A DNA stretch of 26,856 nucleotides from Candidatus Methylomirabilis sp. (GTDB taxonomy: Bacteria; DYJV01). The stretch is taken from positions 1 through 26,856 of the forward strand of contig DYJV01000029.1 of the NCBI GenBank assembly GCA_020722945.1, given 5' to 3'. This document shows, piece after piece, positions 13,845 to 21,937 of the stretch (position 1 is its first letter; every line of letters starts with the position of its first letter). A program made the translations under genes and the position numbers. Below the pieces are notes generated by a model. The model was given only the letters and a program-made list of their open reading frames with translations. It made no database searches and was not told the origin of the DNA.

Positions 13845-14753
13845 ATGAAAGAAAAGAAGTTTTCACATTTGAATGAAAATGGCGAGATTAAAATGGTATC
13901 TGTGACTGATAAAGAATCTACGAAAAGAGTTGCAAGAGCAACAGGTAGAATTTATGTTTCTAAAGAAGTTATTAGAAGAATAAAGGAAAATCGGATAGAG
14001 AAAGGAAATGTTTTAACAACTGCAAAAGTTGCTGGCATAATGGGTGCTAAAAAGACCGATATGCTGATACCTCTGTGTCATACACTTGGAGTTGATTTTA
14101 TTGATTTGGATTTTGAAGTTAGTCCCGAATATATTGACGTTTTTTCTTATGTAGAAGCCACACATAAGACAGGTGTTGAGATGGAATCGTTAGTTGCTGT
14201 TACTAATGCTCTTCTTACAATTTATGATATGTGTAAGGCTATAGATAAGAGTATGGAAATTTCAGATATTAAATTGATTGAGAAGAGAGGAGGAAAAACT
14301 ACTTTTTATAGGAATAAGATTTTAAGTCTCAATATCAGCAAAAAAAGAGGTATACCGAAGACTCCTGTTGATGAGGTTGAGGTTATAAAAGATTGTGGAA
14401 TTAAATCTGATGCACATTGCAAAAAGTCTTCAAAAAGACAAGTGAGTCTTCTCTCAACAGTTAGTATCCAAAAAATAAAGGATAAAGGATTAAATGTGAA
14501 ATATGGTGATTTTGCTGAAAATATTACAGTCAGGGATATTCCGCTATATGAGATACCTGTTGGAACAAAAATCAGATTTGAGAATGGAGTTATAATGGAT
14601 GTTACACAGATTGGAAAAAAATATCATAAAAGGAGTAAGATATCGGAGGTTATAGGTGACAATATCAATATTATGCTAAGGGAGGGTATATTCGCAAAAG
14701 TTTTAAATAATGGAGTGATAAGAGTTGGTGAAGAAATCATTGTAGAATTTTAA
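13845..14753 (+). CDS. moaC: MoaC-MOSC fusion, molybdenum cofactor biosynthesis
   Basis: A 302-aa two-domain protein. Residues 1-156 are MoaC, which converts the MoaA product to cyclic pyranopterin monophosphate; the active-site segments IPLCHTL (75-81, His79), THKTGVEMESL (106-116) and YDMCKA (127-132, Asp128 and Lys131) are intact. Residues about 160-302 are a MOSC domain (GDFAENI 221-227, REGIFAKVL 279-287, GEEIIVEF end). MOSC domains usually carry ECHxxC...GDC cysteines thought to handle sulfur. Here those positions are Tyr260, Ser264 and Asn273, so all three are lost. The gene stands alone ahead of the fumarase genes (49-nt gap), without other moa or mog genes nearby. Confidence 0.92.
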   Translation: MKEKKFSHLNENGEIKMVSVTDKESTKRVARATGRIYVSKEVIRRIKENRIEKGNVLTTAKVAGIMGAKKTDMLIPLCHTLGVDFIDLDFEVSPEYIDVFSYVEATHKTGVEMESLVAVTNALLTIYDMCKAIDKSMEISDIKLIEKRGGKTTFYRNKILSLNISKKRGIPKTPVDEVEVIKDCGIKSDAHCKKSSKRQVSLLSTVSIQKIKDKGLNVKYGDFAENITVRDIPLYEIPVGTKIRFENGVIMDVTQIGKKYHKRSKISEVIGDNINIMLREGIFAKVLNNGVIRVGEEIIVEF

Positions 14754-14766
14754 GATAAAAAAATTC

Positions 14767-14794
14767 TTTACTTTTCAATATTTTTTAGTATATT
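14767..14794 (+). promoter_or_regulatory. Putative promoter of the fumarase-apgM operon
   Basis: TTTACT (14767-14772), 16 bp, TATATT (14789-14794); the fumarase alpha ATG follows 8 nt later with no Shine-Dalgarno. The transcript would start within about two bases of the start codon. Confidence 0.45.
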
Positions 14795-14802
14795 TAAGTA
14801 AA

Positions 14803-15645
14803 ATGAGAAGAGTAAGTAGTAAAGTAATAGAAAATACTATATATGAAGCGTTAATTACTGCCACATATAAACTACCGGAAGATATGAAAAAAGTACTGAA
14901 AAAGGCATATGAAAAAGAGACTTCACCCATTGGAAAAATAGTTTTAAACCAGATAGTCAAAAATTATGAATTGGCATTATCGGAGAAGATACCATTATGC
15001 CAGGATACAGGACAAATAGTTCTGTTTGTTGAAATGGGACAGGAAGTAATATTTTCAGAGGGATTTCTTTTATCTGCCTTTAATAAAGCAGTTACAAGTG
15101 TTACATCTAACGGTTACATGCGTGCTTCATCATTATCAGACCCATTAAAGCGTGGTCATGGTGTAACCAATATTCCACCAATTATTCATATAGATATTGT
15201 CCGAGGGGATAGAGTTAAGATTTATGCTATGTTAAAAGGGGCTGGTGCAGAGAATACTTCAACTGTAATGATGTTATCACCTGACGCTGATGCAGAAGTT
15301 ATACAGAAAAAAGTAATTGATTGGGTGGTTAAAAATGCTTCAAAAGCGTGTCCACCTGTTATTGTTGGAGTAGGGATTGGGGGTGATTTTGAGTATTCAG
15401 CTATTATGTCAAAAAAGGCTTTAATAAGAAAGATTGGCTCGAACAATAAGAATGAGTTATATGCAAAAATGGAGAAGGATATTTTGAAAGAGGTAAACAA
15501 TAGCGGTATTGGTCCTATGGGACTTGGTGGGGATACAACGGCACTGGCAGTAAATATTGAGTATAGTGCTACTCATATAGCATCTTTGCCGGTAGCAATA
15601 AATTTGAATTGTCATTCCTCAAGAATTGTTAAAATTGTGATTTAG
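14803..15645 (+). CDS. Class I fumarate hydratase (or tartrate dehydratase), alpha subunit
   Basis: Large subunit of the oxygen-sensitive [4Fe-4S] hydro-lyase that interconverts fumarate and malate. The 280-aa protein has the three cluster cysteines: Cys66 (PLCQDTG), Cys183 (KACPPVIVGVGIGG) and Cys270 (LNCHSSR). The RGHGVTNIPP (117-126), KGAGAENTS (145-153) and GLGGDTTALAV (240-250) segments are typical. The beta subunit follows 9 nt later, the usual two-subunit arrangement in anaerobes. L-tartrate dehydratase is built the same way and cannot be excluded from sequence alone, but the central metabolic neighbour apgM favours fumarase. Confidence 0.94.
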   Translation: MRRVSSKVIENTIYEALITATYKLPEDMKKVLKKAYEKETSPIGKIVLNQIVKNYELALSEKIPLCQDTGQIVLFVEMGQEVIFSEGFLLSAFNKAVTSVTSNGYMRASSLSDPLKRGHGVTNIPPIIHIDIVRGDRVKIYAMLKGAGAENTSTVMMLSPDADAEVIQKKVIDWVVKNASKACPPVIVGVGIGGDFEYSAIMSKKALIRKIGSNNKNELYAKMEKDILKEVNNSGIGPMGLGGDTTALAVNIEYSATHIASLPVAINLNCHSSRIVKIVI

Positions 15646-15654
15646 GTAATTAAT

Positions 15655-16182
15655 ATGGATGAATTGAATATTGAAATACCAATTAGTGATGCCCAGATTA
15701 AAAAGTTGGAAGTAGGTGATTATGTCAACCTAACTGGAACTTTATATACTGCACGAGATACTACCCATATAAGAATTATATCGGATTTTAAGAGTAAGAA
15801 AAAATTACCGTTTAAAATGAATGGCAGTGTGATATATTATGCAGGCCCTGCACCAGGGCGAGGTGGAAAGATTATATCATCTTGTGGCCCTACGACTTCC
15901 ATTAGGATGGAATCATATTTGGATTTTATATTGAGCAAAGGGGTCAAAGCTATAATTGGAAAAGGACCACTAAGTGCTCAAGGAATAAGTTTATTGAAAA
16001 AGTATAATGCTGTTTATTTTGTAGCAACTGGTGGAGCTGCTGCTTATCTTGGCAGTTTTGTTACTGATGCGAAAATTTTGGAATATAAAGAGTTGGGGCC
16101 AGAGGCAATATTTCAGTTAGAAGTGAAACAATTCCCTTGCTTTGTTGGTTCAGTTAAAGGGAAATCTTTGTTAAAACTATAA
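15655..16182 (+). CDS. Class I fumarate hydratase (or tartrate dehydratase), beta subunit
   Basis: Small subunit of the two-part fumarase, 175 aa. It corresponds to the C-terminal domain of one-chain class I fumarases and supplies substrate-binding residues: TARDTTHIRI (about 32-41, where families usually have ARD-A-AH), YYAGPAP near residue 62-68, SCGPTTSIRMESY (about 77-89) and KGPLS (about 102-106). It begins 9 nt after the alpha subunit with no clear ribosome site, so translation is probably coupled, and is followed by apgM after 25 nt. Confidence 0.93.
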   Translation: MDELNIEIPISDAQIKKLEVGDYVNLTGTLYTARDTTHIRIISDFKSKKKLPFKMNGSVIYYAGPAPGRGGKIISSCGPTTSIRMESYLDFILSKGVKAIIGKGPLSAQGISLLKKYNAVYFVATGGAAAYLGSFVTDAKILEYKELGPEAIFQLEVKQFPCFVGSVKGKSLLKL

Positions 16183-16207
16183 ACAATATAATTAAAGGAG
16201 ATATAGA

Positions 16208-17416
16208 ATGCTTTCAGAACAGATTTTTAAAGAGATGATTGTTAAAAATGAGAAAAAAATCATATTAATGATAATGGATGGAGTTGGTGGACTGCCTATG
16301 AAAGATGGCAAAACAGAATTGGAATATGCAAGTACCCCTAATCTTGATAAATTAGCAAAAAAGTCCTGCATGGGATTAACAAACCCAGTGGCTATTGGAG
16401 TTACGCCTGGTAGTGGTCCGGCACATCTGGCTGTATTTGGTTATGACCCTGTAAAACATGAGATTGGACGCGGTGTTCTTGAAGCACTCGGCATTGGCTT
16501 GCATTTAACTTCTAATGATTTGCCTGCAAGAGCAAATTTTGCAACCAAGGATGATAATGATATTATTCTGGATAGAAGAGCTGGGAGAATCCCAACGGAA
16601 AAGAATATAGAATTATGTAAAAAATTGAGTGAGAAAATAAAAAAGATTGATGATGTAGAAGTTATAATAAAGCCTGGTAGGGAACATAGATTTGTAGTTG
16701 TATTTCGTGGAGAGGGATTAGAGGGTCCATTGGCTGATGCTGACCCACAAAAAGAAGGGTTAAAGATTAAGTATGCAGAAGCAGAGAATCCTAAAGCAAA
16801 GAAATCCGCAAAAATTGTTAATAAATTTATTGATATGGTTAGTGAAGTTTTAAAAGATGAGAAACCTGCAAATACCTGTCTTTTAAGAGGTATCAGTAAA
16901 GTTCCGTCGGTTCCGGTTATGAGCGAATTGTTCGGATTAACTCCTGCTGCTATAGCAACATATCCAATGTATAAAGGTTTGGCAAGACTTGTTGGAATGG
17001 AGGTGTTAGATGCAGGTGAGACAATTGAAGATGAAATAAAAACATTGAAACAGAACTATAAAAAATTTGATTTTTTCTATGTGCATATTAAAAAAACGGA
17101 TTCTTATGGAGAGGATGGAAATTTTGACAACAAGGTTAAGATTATCGAAGAGGTAGATAAATTTATTCCTGATATTTTAGGATTAAGACCGGATGTTTTT
17201 GTAATTACAGGTGACCATTCTACGCCTGCTCTTCTTAGCGGCCACTCATGGCATCCTAATCCTTTTCTTTTAAAGTCAGATTATATAAGACCTGATAAGG
17301 CGGAAAGATTTACTGAGTCCGAATGTTTAAAGGGCAGCCTCGGGCAGTTTTATTCGGTTGATGCAATGCCGCTTATGCTTGCGAATGCATTGAAATTAAA
17401 GAAATTCGGGGCTTAG
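16208..17416 (+). CDS. apgM: 2,3-bisphosphoglycerate-independent phosphoglycerate mutase, archaeal type
   Basis: Interconverts 3- and 2-phosphoglycerate in glycolysis and gluconeogenesis; belongs to the alkaline phosphatase superfamily and uses two metal ions and a serine. The 402-aa protein shows the metal-binding MDGVGG (23-28), the TPNLDKLA segment (43-50) and the catalytic Ser69 in [16 protein letters not shown], with the second metal motif [19 protein letters not shown] near the C terminus. This is the aPGAM class, distinct from GpmI. AAAGGAGA stands 8 nt before the ATG, one of the clearest ribosome sites in the window. It follows the fumarase pair and precedes a membrane-protein gene by 9 nt. 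Confidence 0.95.
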   Translation: MLSEQIFKEMIVKNEKKIILMIMDGVGGLPMKDGKTELEYASTPNLDKLAKKSCMGLTNPVAIGVTPGSGPAHLAVFGYDPVKHEIGRGVLEALGIGLHLTSNDLPARANFATKDDNDIILDRRAGRIPTEKNIELCKKLSEKIKKIDDVEVIIKPGREHRFVVVFRGEGLEGPLADADPQKEGLKIKYAEAENPKAKKSAKIVNKFIDMVSEVLKDEKPANTCLLRGISKVPSVPVMSELFGLTPAAIATYPMYKGLARLVGMEVLDAGETIEDEIKTLKQNYKKFDFFYVHIKKTDSYGEDGNFDNKVKIIEEVDKFIPDILGLRPDVFVITGDHSTPALLSGHSWHPNPFLLKSDYIRPDKAERFTESECLKGSLGQFYSVDAMPLMLANALKLKKFGA

Positions 17417-17425
17417 TTTCTTAAT

Positions 17426-18592
17426 ATGAAAAAAATTATTAGATTTCTTCTGCTTATTTCACCGATTATTTATTCAATAATAGTACTTAATAAGGATTTA
17501 TATTTCTATTTGATTGCCGGAATATTTTTTTTAATTGTAAGTATTAGATTTACTGTCAAATATAATGATAAGGTAAAAATATGGATACAGATTGGAATAA
17601 CTTATATCTTTCTTGATTTAACCTTTCATAAAATAGACTTTATCCAGTTTATAAAAAATTTTCAATATATCAAAATAGAATTTCTTATCCCTGTTTTCAT
17701 TGTAATATATTTATCACTATTTTTAAGGGCATATAAATGGAAATACCTTATATCCCATATAAAAAAACTATCTACAAAAAATCTTTTTAAAGCAACACTT
17801 CTCGGATTTATGGGCAACGCTATTTTCCCTGCAAGAATAGGTGAAGTTATACGTGCAGTTATGATTTCAAGATATGAGAAGATAAGCAAGATTTCTGCTT
17901 TGAGTAGTATAATCCTGGAAAGAATATTTGATGGATTAATTGTCGGTGGAATGTTTGTATATATTTTGTTGTTTAACCCTATACAGAATAATACTTTAAA
18001 TAGAACTGGGATTATTATTAGTGCTATATATGTTTTTGCAATTATATTTATGTTTCTTATATATTTTAAATATGATTTTATAGCCAATTATTTTAATAAT
18101 CATTTTGAATTTATTGGCAAGAATATGAAAAAGAAAATAATTCATTTTTTCTATTCCTTTTATAATGGATTACATGTATTTAAAAATGGGAAATATCTAT
18201 CATTCTTTATTTTATATACAATATTAGTATGGATTATTAATATTGGCGAGGCTTATTTTTTTTTAAAAAGTATGAATATTATAAATGTTTTTTTAAAGCA
18301 TAGTATGTACTCCCCGCTATTTTTTAGTGTAATATTCACATTTATTATGACTGTTGGAGTAGCAATTCCATCAGGTCCTGGTTCTGCGGGTCCTTTGCAA
18401 GCAAGTATTTTATTTGCCTTTATTTTAGTTATGCCAAATCTTATGAAATTACCAATCAAATATAATTATATAGCAAGTTTTTCAATGTATGTATGGATTA
18501 TTCAGGTTTCTGCGGTTATATTAGGTGGAACAGTTGTTATTATAAAAGACGGTTTGAGTTTTAAAAATATTAGAAAGTTGCAAGAGATTTGA
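17426..18592 (+). CDS. UPF0104 / lysylphosphatidylglycerol-synthase-TM-like membrane protein
   Basis: A 388-aa polytopic membrane protein (about nine or ten helices) of the flippase-like LPG_synthase_TM family. The signature G-x-x-x-N-x-x-x-P-x-R-x-G-E-x-x-R-A is complete at about 128-146 (GFMGNAIFPARIGEVIRA), followed by the S-x-x-x-E-R-x-x-D element (SSIILERIFD) and the PSGPGSAGPLQAS loop near the C terminus. Members lack the soluble synthase domain and their substrates are mostly unknown; lipid or glycolipid handling is likely. Last gene of the fumarase-apgM unit. It converges with the PHP gene over a 25-bp gap without a visible terminator. Confidence 0.9.
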   Translation: MKKIIRFLLLISPIIYSIIVLNKDLYFYLIAGIFFLIVSIRFTVKYNDKVKIWIQIGITYIFLDLTFHKIDFIQFIKNFQYIKIEFLIPVFIVIYLSLFLRAYKWKYLISHIKKLSTKNLFKATLLGFMGNAIFPARIGEVIRAVMISRYEKISKISALSSIILERIFDGLIVGGMFVYILLFNPIQNNTLNRTGIIISAIYVFAIIFMFLIYFKYDFIANYFNNHFEFIGKNMKKKIIHFFYSFYNGLHVFKNGKYLSFFILYTILVWIINIGEAYFFLKSMNIINVFLKHSMYSPLFFSVIFTFIMTVGVAIPSGPGSAGPLQASILFAFILVMPNLMKLPIKYNYIASFSMYVWIIQVSAVILGGTVVIIKDGLSFKNIRKLQEI

Positions 18593-18617
18593 GTGTAGTT
18601 ACAATGGTCTTGTTTGA

Positions 18618-19430
18618 TTATATTCTAAAATATTCCTTTTGATGCTTGCTGAATATTATCAGTTTTTTTATATTTAACTGTTGTAATATATTTTTTAGTT
18701 TGTCGAATTTTCTTCCAACATCTTCAGGAGAATGTGCGTCCGAACCTGCTGTAAATTCAATTCCAAAATTATTTGCTTTTGTTAAAATATCGATTGACGG
18801 ATATAATTCTTTTACAGGTTTGTCCCAGCCCGAAGTATTTATTTCTACTACAAGTTCATTCACTTTTATTAAGTTTAAAATTTCATCAACAAGTGGAAGA
18901 AGAGATTCTGGAATAGTGTCACCAAATTTTTTGGGTAAATCAAAATGTCCTATGATATCAAAATAATTTCTATAGTTTTGAATCGCTTTTTTCATCTCCT
19001 CAAAATATTTGCGCCACACATTTTCTATTCCGATTTTTTTTCTTGCCGCATCAAACTCTTTTTGGTCCATACTTATCTCATCAAAAAAATGGACTGATGT
19101 AATCACATAATCTAATTCATCATATAAGCCATTATTATTTTTAAAAAAACTGTTATCTTTTTCGTAATAATCAACTTCAAATCCCTTTTTTATTTTTATT
19201 GATGATTCTCTTTTTTTAAGATATTCTATTTTAGACAGGTAATATATGATTTCTTCCTGTTTCATATTGAGTTTTTCTATAGGCACAGAATATTTGGGCT
19301 GATATTTTAAAGGATAATGGTCAGCAAATCCCATCTCTGACAACCCGATTTTCTTAGCTGTTTCTATATACTGTTCCATTTCACCTGTTGCATGTCCACA
19401 TAATTTTGTATGTATATGATAATCAATCAT
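18618..19430 (-). CDS. PHP-domain histidinol-phosphatase (HisJ/HisK family)
   Basis: Metal-dependent phosphatase of the PHP superfamily; the family includes the histidinol-phosphate phosphatase of histidine synthesis. The 270-aa protein begins MIDYHIHTKLCGHA with metal ligands His5 and His7, followed by GFADHYP (34-40), TSVHFF (about 92-97), IIGHFDLPKKF (about 161-171) and the C-terminal GSDAHSPEDVG, all at family spacing. AAGGAA lies 8 nt before the ATG. It is downstream of cvpA by 26 nt on the same strand. No his genes are in the window, so the physiological substrate is not fixed. Confidence 0.9.
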   Translation of the reverse strand: MIDYHIHTKLCGHATGEMEQYIETAKKIGLSEMGFADHYPLKYQPKYSVPIEKLNMKQEEIIYYLSKIEYLKKRESSIKIKKGFEVDYYEKDNSFFKNNNGLYDELDYVITSVHFFDEISMDQKEFDAARKKIGIENVWRKYFEEMKKAIQNYRNYFDIIGHFDLPKKFGDTIPESLLPLVDEILNLIKVNELVVEINTSGWDKPVKELYPSIDILTKANNFGIEFTAGSDAHSPEDVGRKFDKLKNILQQLNIKKLIIFSKHQKEYFRI

Positions 19431-19456
19431 TTTTTTATTTCCTTAACCTTGAAAAT

Positions 19457-19933
19457 TTATATTATTGTTCCTTTTAAGAAGGGCAGATTGTTTTGCATTG
19501 TTTTCATAAAAAAATTACATACCACTGATTGATTCACTATATTCTGTATTGGCTGTATATTTATTTGATATATTGTTAAAACGATTATGCCTGCAAATAT
19601 TACACCTTTAACAAAACCTAATATTAAACCAAGTGTTCTGTCCAAACTTGAAAGATGTGAATCTTCAATAAAATCAAACATACCATCGCGGACGAGTTTA
19701 AAAAAAAGATAAATAACTGAAAAGATTATTATACCGGCTATGATTTTAGTTAAATAAATATTGGCAGCAAGAAATTTTAAATGGGGTGATAATATTGGAG
19801 CGAATATATATGCGATTACAAGGCTTATGACTATTGAGACAAGTGCAAGCATCTCTTCCACAAAACCAACCTTATAAGAACTAATTGTGAATATGAGTAT
19901 TACAAATAATATAATGATATCTAATAGGCTCAT
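19457..19933 (-). CDS. CvpA-family membrane protein
   Basis: A 158-aa inner-membrane protein with four predicted helices (about 4-21, 27-47, 61-80, 102-122) and the CvpA signature LDRTLGLILGFVKGVIFAG (about 96-114). CvpA proteins affect colicin V export and envelope robustness, mechanism unknown. It begins a two-gene unit with the PHP phosphatase and is divergent from rnhA, whose -35 box begins 41 bp upstream of this start. Confidence 0.9.
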   Translation of the reverse strand: MSLLDIIILFVILIFTISSYKVGFVEEMLALVSIVISLVIAYIFAPILSPHLKFLAANIYLTKIIAGIIIFSVIYLFFKLVRDGMFDFIEDSHLSSLDRTLGLILGFVKGVIFAGIIVLTIYQINIQPIQNIVNQSVVCNFFMKTMQNNLPFLKGTII

Positions 19934-19974
19934 ATATTAGTTATCGATAAATGAGAAAAAAATTTAAATAAAAT

Positions 19975-20003
19975 TTGACAGATAAGTTATATATGGTTAT
20001 ACT
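19975..20003 (+). promoter_or_regulatory. Strong consensus promoter of rnhA-rnpB
   Basis: TTGACA (19975-19980), exactly 17 bp, TATACT (19998-20003), then 7 nt and the rnhA ATG. This is the best sigma70-like promoter in the window. It argues that the longer rnhA reading frame starting with TTG at 19975 is wrong, because that TTG is part of the -35 box. The transcript would be leaderless and probably continues into rnpB. Confidence 0.75.
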
Positions 20004-20010
20004 ACTCTAT

Positions 20011-20418
20011 ATGGAAAAATATAAGATATATATAGATGGTGCAGCAAAAGGTAATCCCGGTCCTGGTGGCATAGGGATTGTTTGCAGGGATAGCAGTAAT
20101 AATGTAAAATTCAAGATTTCTAAAGGAATAGGAAAAGTTACAAACAATCAAGCGGAATATCTCGCATTGATTGAAGCATTGAAAAAAGCAATTGAAGATG
20201 GATTAGAGGATATAACGATTTTTAGTGATAGTTCTATAATCGTTAATCAGGTTAATGATTTGTATAAAGTGAAGAATCAATTTTTGTATGGATATTATAG
20301 TGAAGCAAAAGAACTTATGACAAAAGTAAAAGAAATAGAGATAAAGTTGATATCACGAACAGAGAATAAAGAGGCTGATGTATTGGCAAGTAATGCTGTA
20401 GTGGGACAACAGTTATAG
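20011..20418 (+). CDS. rnhA: Ribonuclease HI
   Basis: Cuts the RNA strand of RNA-DNA hybrids. With start at ATG 20011 the product is 135 aa and begins directly with the first strand of the fold (MEKYKIYIDGAAKGNPG). The four acidic catalytic residues are present: Asp9, Glu49 (NNQAEY), Asp73 (IFSDSS) and Asp123 (NKEADVLA). The short form lacks the basic handle region of the E. coli enzyme, as in many compact family members. I reject the upstream TTG start at 19975 because it coincides with a consensus -35 box. The stop lies 7 nt before the P1 helix of rnpB, so both may share a transcript. Confidence 0.93.
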   Translation: MEKYKIYIDGAAKGNPGPGGIGIVCRDSSNNVKFKISKGIGKVTNNQAEYLALIEALKKAIEDGLEDITIFSDSSIIVNQVNDLYKVKNQFLYGYYSEAKELMTKVKEIEIKLISRTENKEADVLASNAVVGQQL

Positions 20419-20588
20419 GTATTATATAAGATGAGCAGTTCAGATACTCGGGCTTATAATCTTAGGAGTATAGGTCAGGAAAGTCCGAACACCGACAGGC
20501 AGGGTGCCGGGCAATACCCGGAGGAGGTGACTTCTGGAAAGTGCCACAGAAACCATACCGCCCCCCACTCACTTTGTATAGGATGCCC

Positions 20589-20736
20589 GTAAACTTAAGG
20601 AAAAATTGCGAAAAAAATGTCATTTTGAGGAACGAAGTGACGAGAAATCTTTCACAGGATAAAAAAGTGGAAGATTCCTCACGCTCGCTTCACCTGGTTC
20701 AGAATGACAACATTGCTTCTTAAGTGAACGATAATG
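20589..20736 (+). mobile_element. MITE family A, copy 3 inside rnpB
   Basis: GTAAACTTAAGG (20589-20600) and CTTAAGTGAACGATAATG (20719-20736) match the family A ends (left end eroded, right end with two mismatches). The interior is different from copies 1 and 2: an imperfect palindrome running from TGTCATTTTGAGGAACG to GGTTCAGAATGACA. A further family A end, CCTTAAGTTTACGATAATG, lies at 20839-20857, so copies seem to be nested or tandem. Confidence 0.7.
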
Positions 20737-20857
20737 GGAGAAATCCCCCTCTTATCCCCCTTTTTCAAAGGGGGATGAAGGAAATCCTTTTTTTATCTCC
20801 TCCTTTCATAAAGGGGGGAGGGGGGTATCATAAATTTACCTTAAGTTTACGATAATG
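20737..20857 (+). repeat. C-run/G-run palindromic repeats ending in a family A MITE end, inside rnpB
   Basis: Two hairpin-prone blocks follow copy 3: TCCCCCTTTTTCAAAGGGGGA (21 bp, 20755-20775, written here only as its arms TCCCCC and GGGGGA) and CTCCTCCTTT/AAAGGGGGGAGG around 20798-20823. The block ends with the family A end at 20839-20857. It has no coding capacity. It sits in the P12 loop and would be transcribed with rnpB. Confidence 0.6.
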
Positions 20858-21074
20858 GTTTATAGTAAGCCTATCCAAAGTGAGTGGGGGGTAAGGGTGA
20901 AATTGTGAGGTAAGAGCTCACATATTAATCTGGCAACAGATTGATAGGGCAAACCCCGCCTGGTGCAAGGCTAAGCAGAGGGTGGTTGCCTGTCCAATAC
21001 CCTCGGGTAAGCCGCTAAAGAAGTGCACAGTAATGTGTCACTCAAGATTAATGAGTATCTAAACAGAATTCGGC

Positions 21075-21893
21075 TTATGAACTGCTCATCTTATCTATTT
21101 TTTTTATTAGTTCATAATCAAGATTATGACCGGAACGATAGGCTATAAAATGCCCCTTGATAGGAGCATTTAAGATTGATATGCATCCAATTAAATCTAA
21201 TACTTTATGCCTGATACACTCATTTTTAAACCTTAATTTTTTATTTAAATACCCATCCTTTGTTAAAACCACTGCGTTTTTTAAATTTCCACCTTTAGCA
21301 AGACCTCTGCTTAATAAATCTTTTACTTCTTCATAGAATCCAAAAGTTCGGGCATCTGCTATCTCTTTTTTGAATGTTTGATAGGTTATATTTGTGAAAT
21401 GTATAAATTGATTTTTTAATTTTGGGTGTTCAAAATTTATATGATATGTTATATCAAAAGTTTTAGATGGTAAAACCGCTATATATTTATCTTTTTTCAA
21501 AACATATATAGGTTTTTTTATTATTATTTCATTTTGTGGGGCAGGTTGTTCAACTATTCCCGCGTGTTCAATTAATTTTAAAAACTTCTTTGCGCTTCCA
21601 TCCAACGCCGGGATTTCGGGACCTACTGTCTCTATTAAAATGTTGCTTATCCCCATCATATATAGCGAGGCGATTAAATGTTCAATTGTTATAATACTAT
21701 TATTTTTTTTACCTATTGTTATCGCTCTATTTGTATTAGAGATAGAGGTGATATTCAATTTTATCTTTTTATATCTTTTAAATATAATTCCACTATTTTC
21801 AGGTAATGGTTTCAGTTTTATTTTGCTTATCGCACCTGTATGTATACCTAATCCAGAAAATTCTATACTTTTTTTTATTGTCTTTTGTTTCAT
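21075..21893 (-). CDS. lpxC: UDP-3-O-acyl-N-acetylglucosamine deacetylase, lipid A synthesis
   Basis: Zinc enzyme for the committed step of lipid A synthesis. The 272-aa protein is a little shorter than E. coli LpxC (305 aa) but has both domains: FSGLGIHTG (12-20), TIEHLIAS (69-76, Glu71 and zinc ligand His72), PALDGSA (95-101), DARTFGF (180-186), the zinc ligands His229 and Asp233 in RHKVLDLIG, and the catalytic His256 in YRSGHN. The Asp that normally follows DxIG (Asp246 in E. coli) is Cys237 here (codon TGC). The last codons lie within the rnpB P1 helix on the opposite strand. Divergent from hflX; no Shine-Dalgarno seen. Confidence 0.95.
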   Translation of the reverse strand: MKQKTIKKSIEFSGLGIHTGAISKIKLKPLPENSGIIFKRYKKIKLNITSISNTNRAITIGKKNNSIITIEHLIASLYMMGISNILIETVGPEIPALDGSAKKFLKLIEHAGIVEQPAPQNEIIIKKPIYVLKKDKYIAVLPSKTFDITYHINFEHPKLKNQFIHFTNITYQTFKKEIADARTFGFYEEVKDLLSRGLAKGGNLKNAVVLTKDGYLNKKLRFKNECIRHKVLDLIGCISILNAPIKGHFIAYRSGHNLDYELIKKIDKMSSS

Positions 21894-21937
21894 AATTTTC
21901 TATAATTGAATATAGTAAATATAAATTAAATATCAAT

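Larger units (their letters stand above)
20426..21094 (+). ncRNA. rnpB: RNase P RNA with 287-nt insertion in P12
   Basis: Catalytic RNA of RNase P, which trims tRNA 5' ends. Evidence: a perfect 17-bp P1 helix (20426-20442 with 21078-21094), the AGGAAAGTCCG conserved region, CAGGGTGCCGGGCAA, the CATACCGCC / GGTAAGGGTGAAA P11-P12 flanks, GGTAAGAGCTCAC, a CAAGGCTAAGCAGAGG segment and the closing AGAATTCGGCTTAT. P12 is long: 14 bp (20563-20576 with 20876-20889), then 5 bp (20578-20582 with 20870-20874), and its loop (20583-20869) is filled with nested repeats. Without them the RNA would be about 382 nt, the normal size. A run of eight T (21098-21105) follows. The 3' end overlaps the end of lpxC on the other strand. 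Confidence 0.93.

Noticed and set aside
19975-20010. TTG start giving a 147-aa RNase HI
   Set aside because: The TTG is the first three bases of a consensus TTGACA -35 box with a perfect -10 box 17 bp on; the extra 12 residues are not part of the fold.
20541-20723. 60-aa open frame on the plus strand
   Set aside because: It lies within the rnpB core and the inserted repeats, and reads through palindromic DNA; no start signal.
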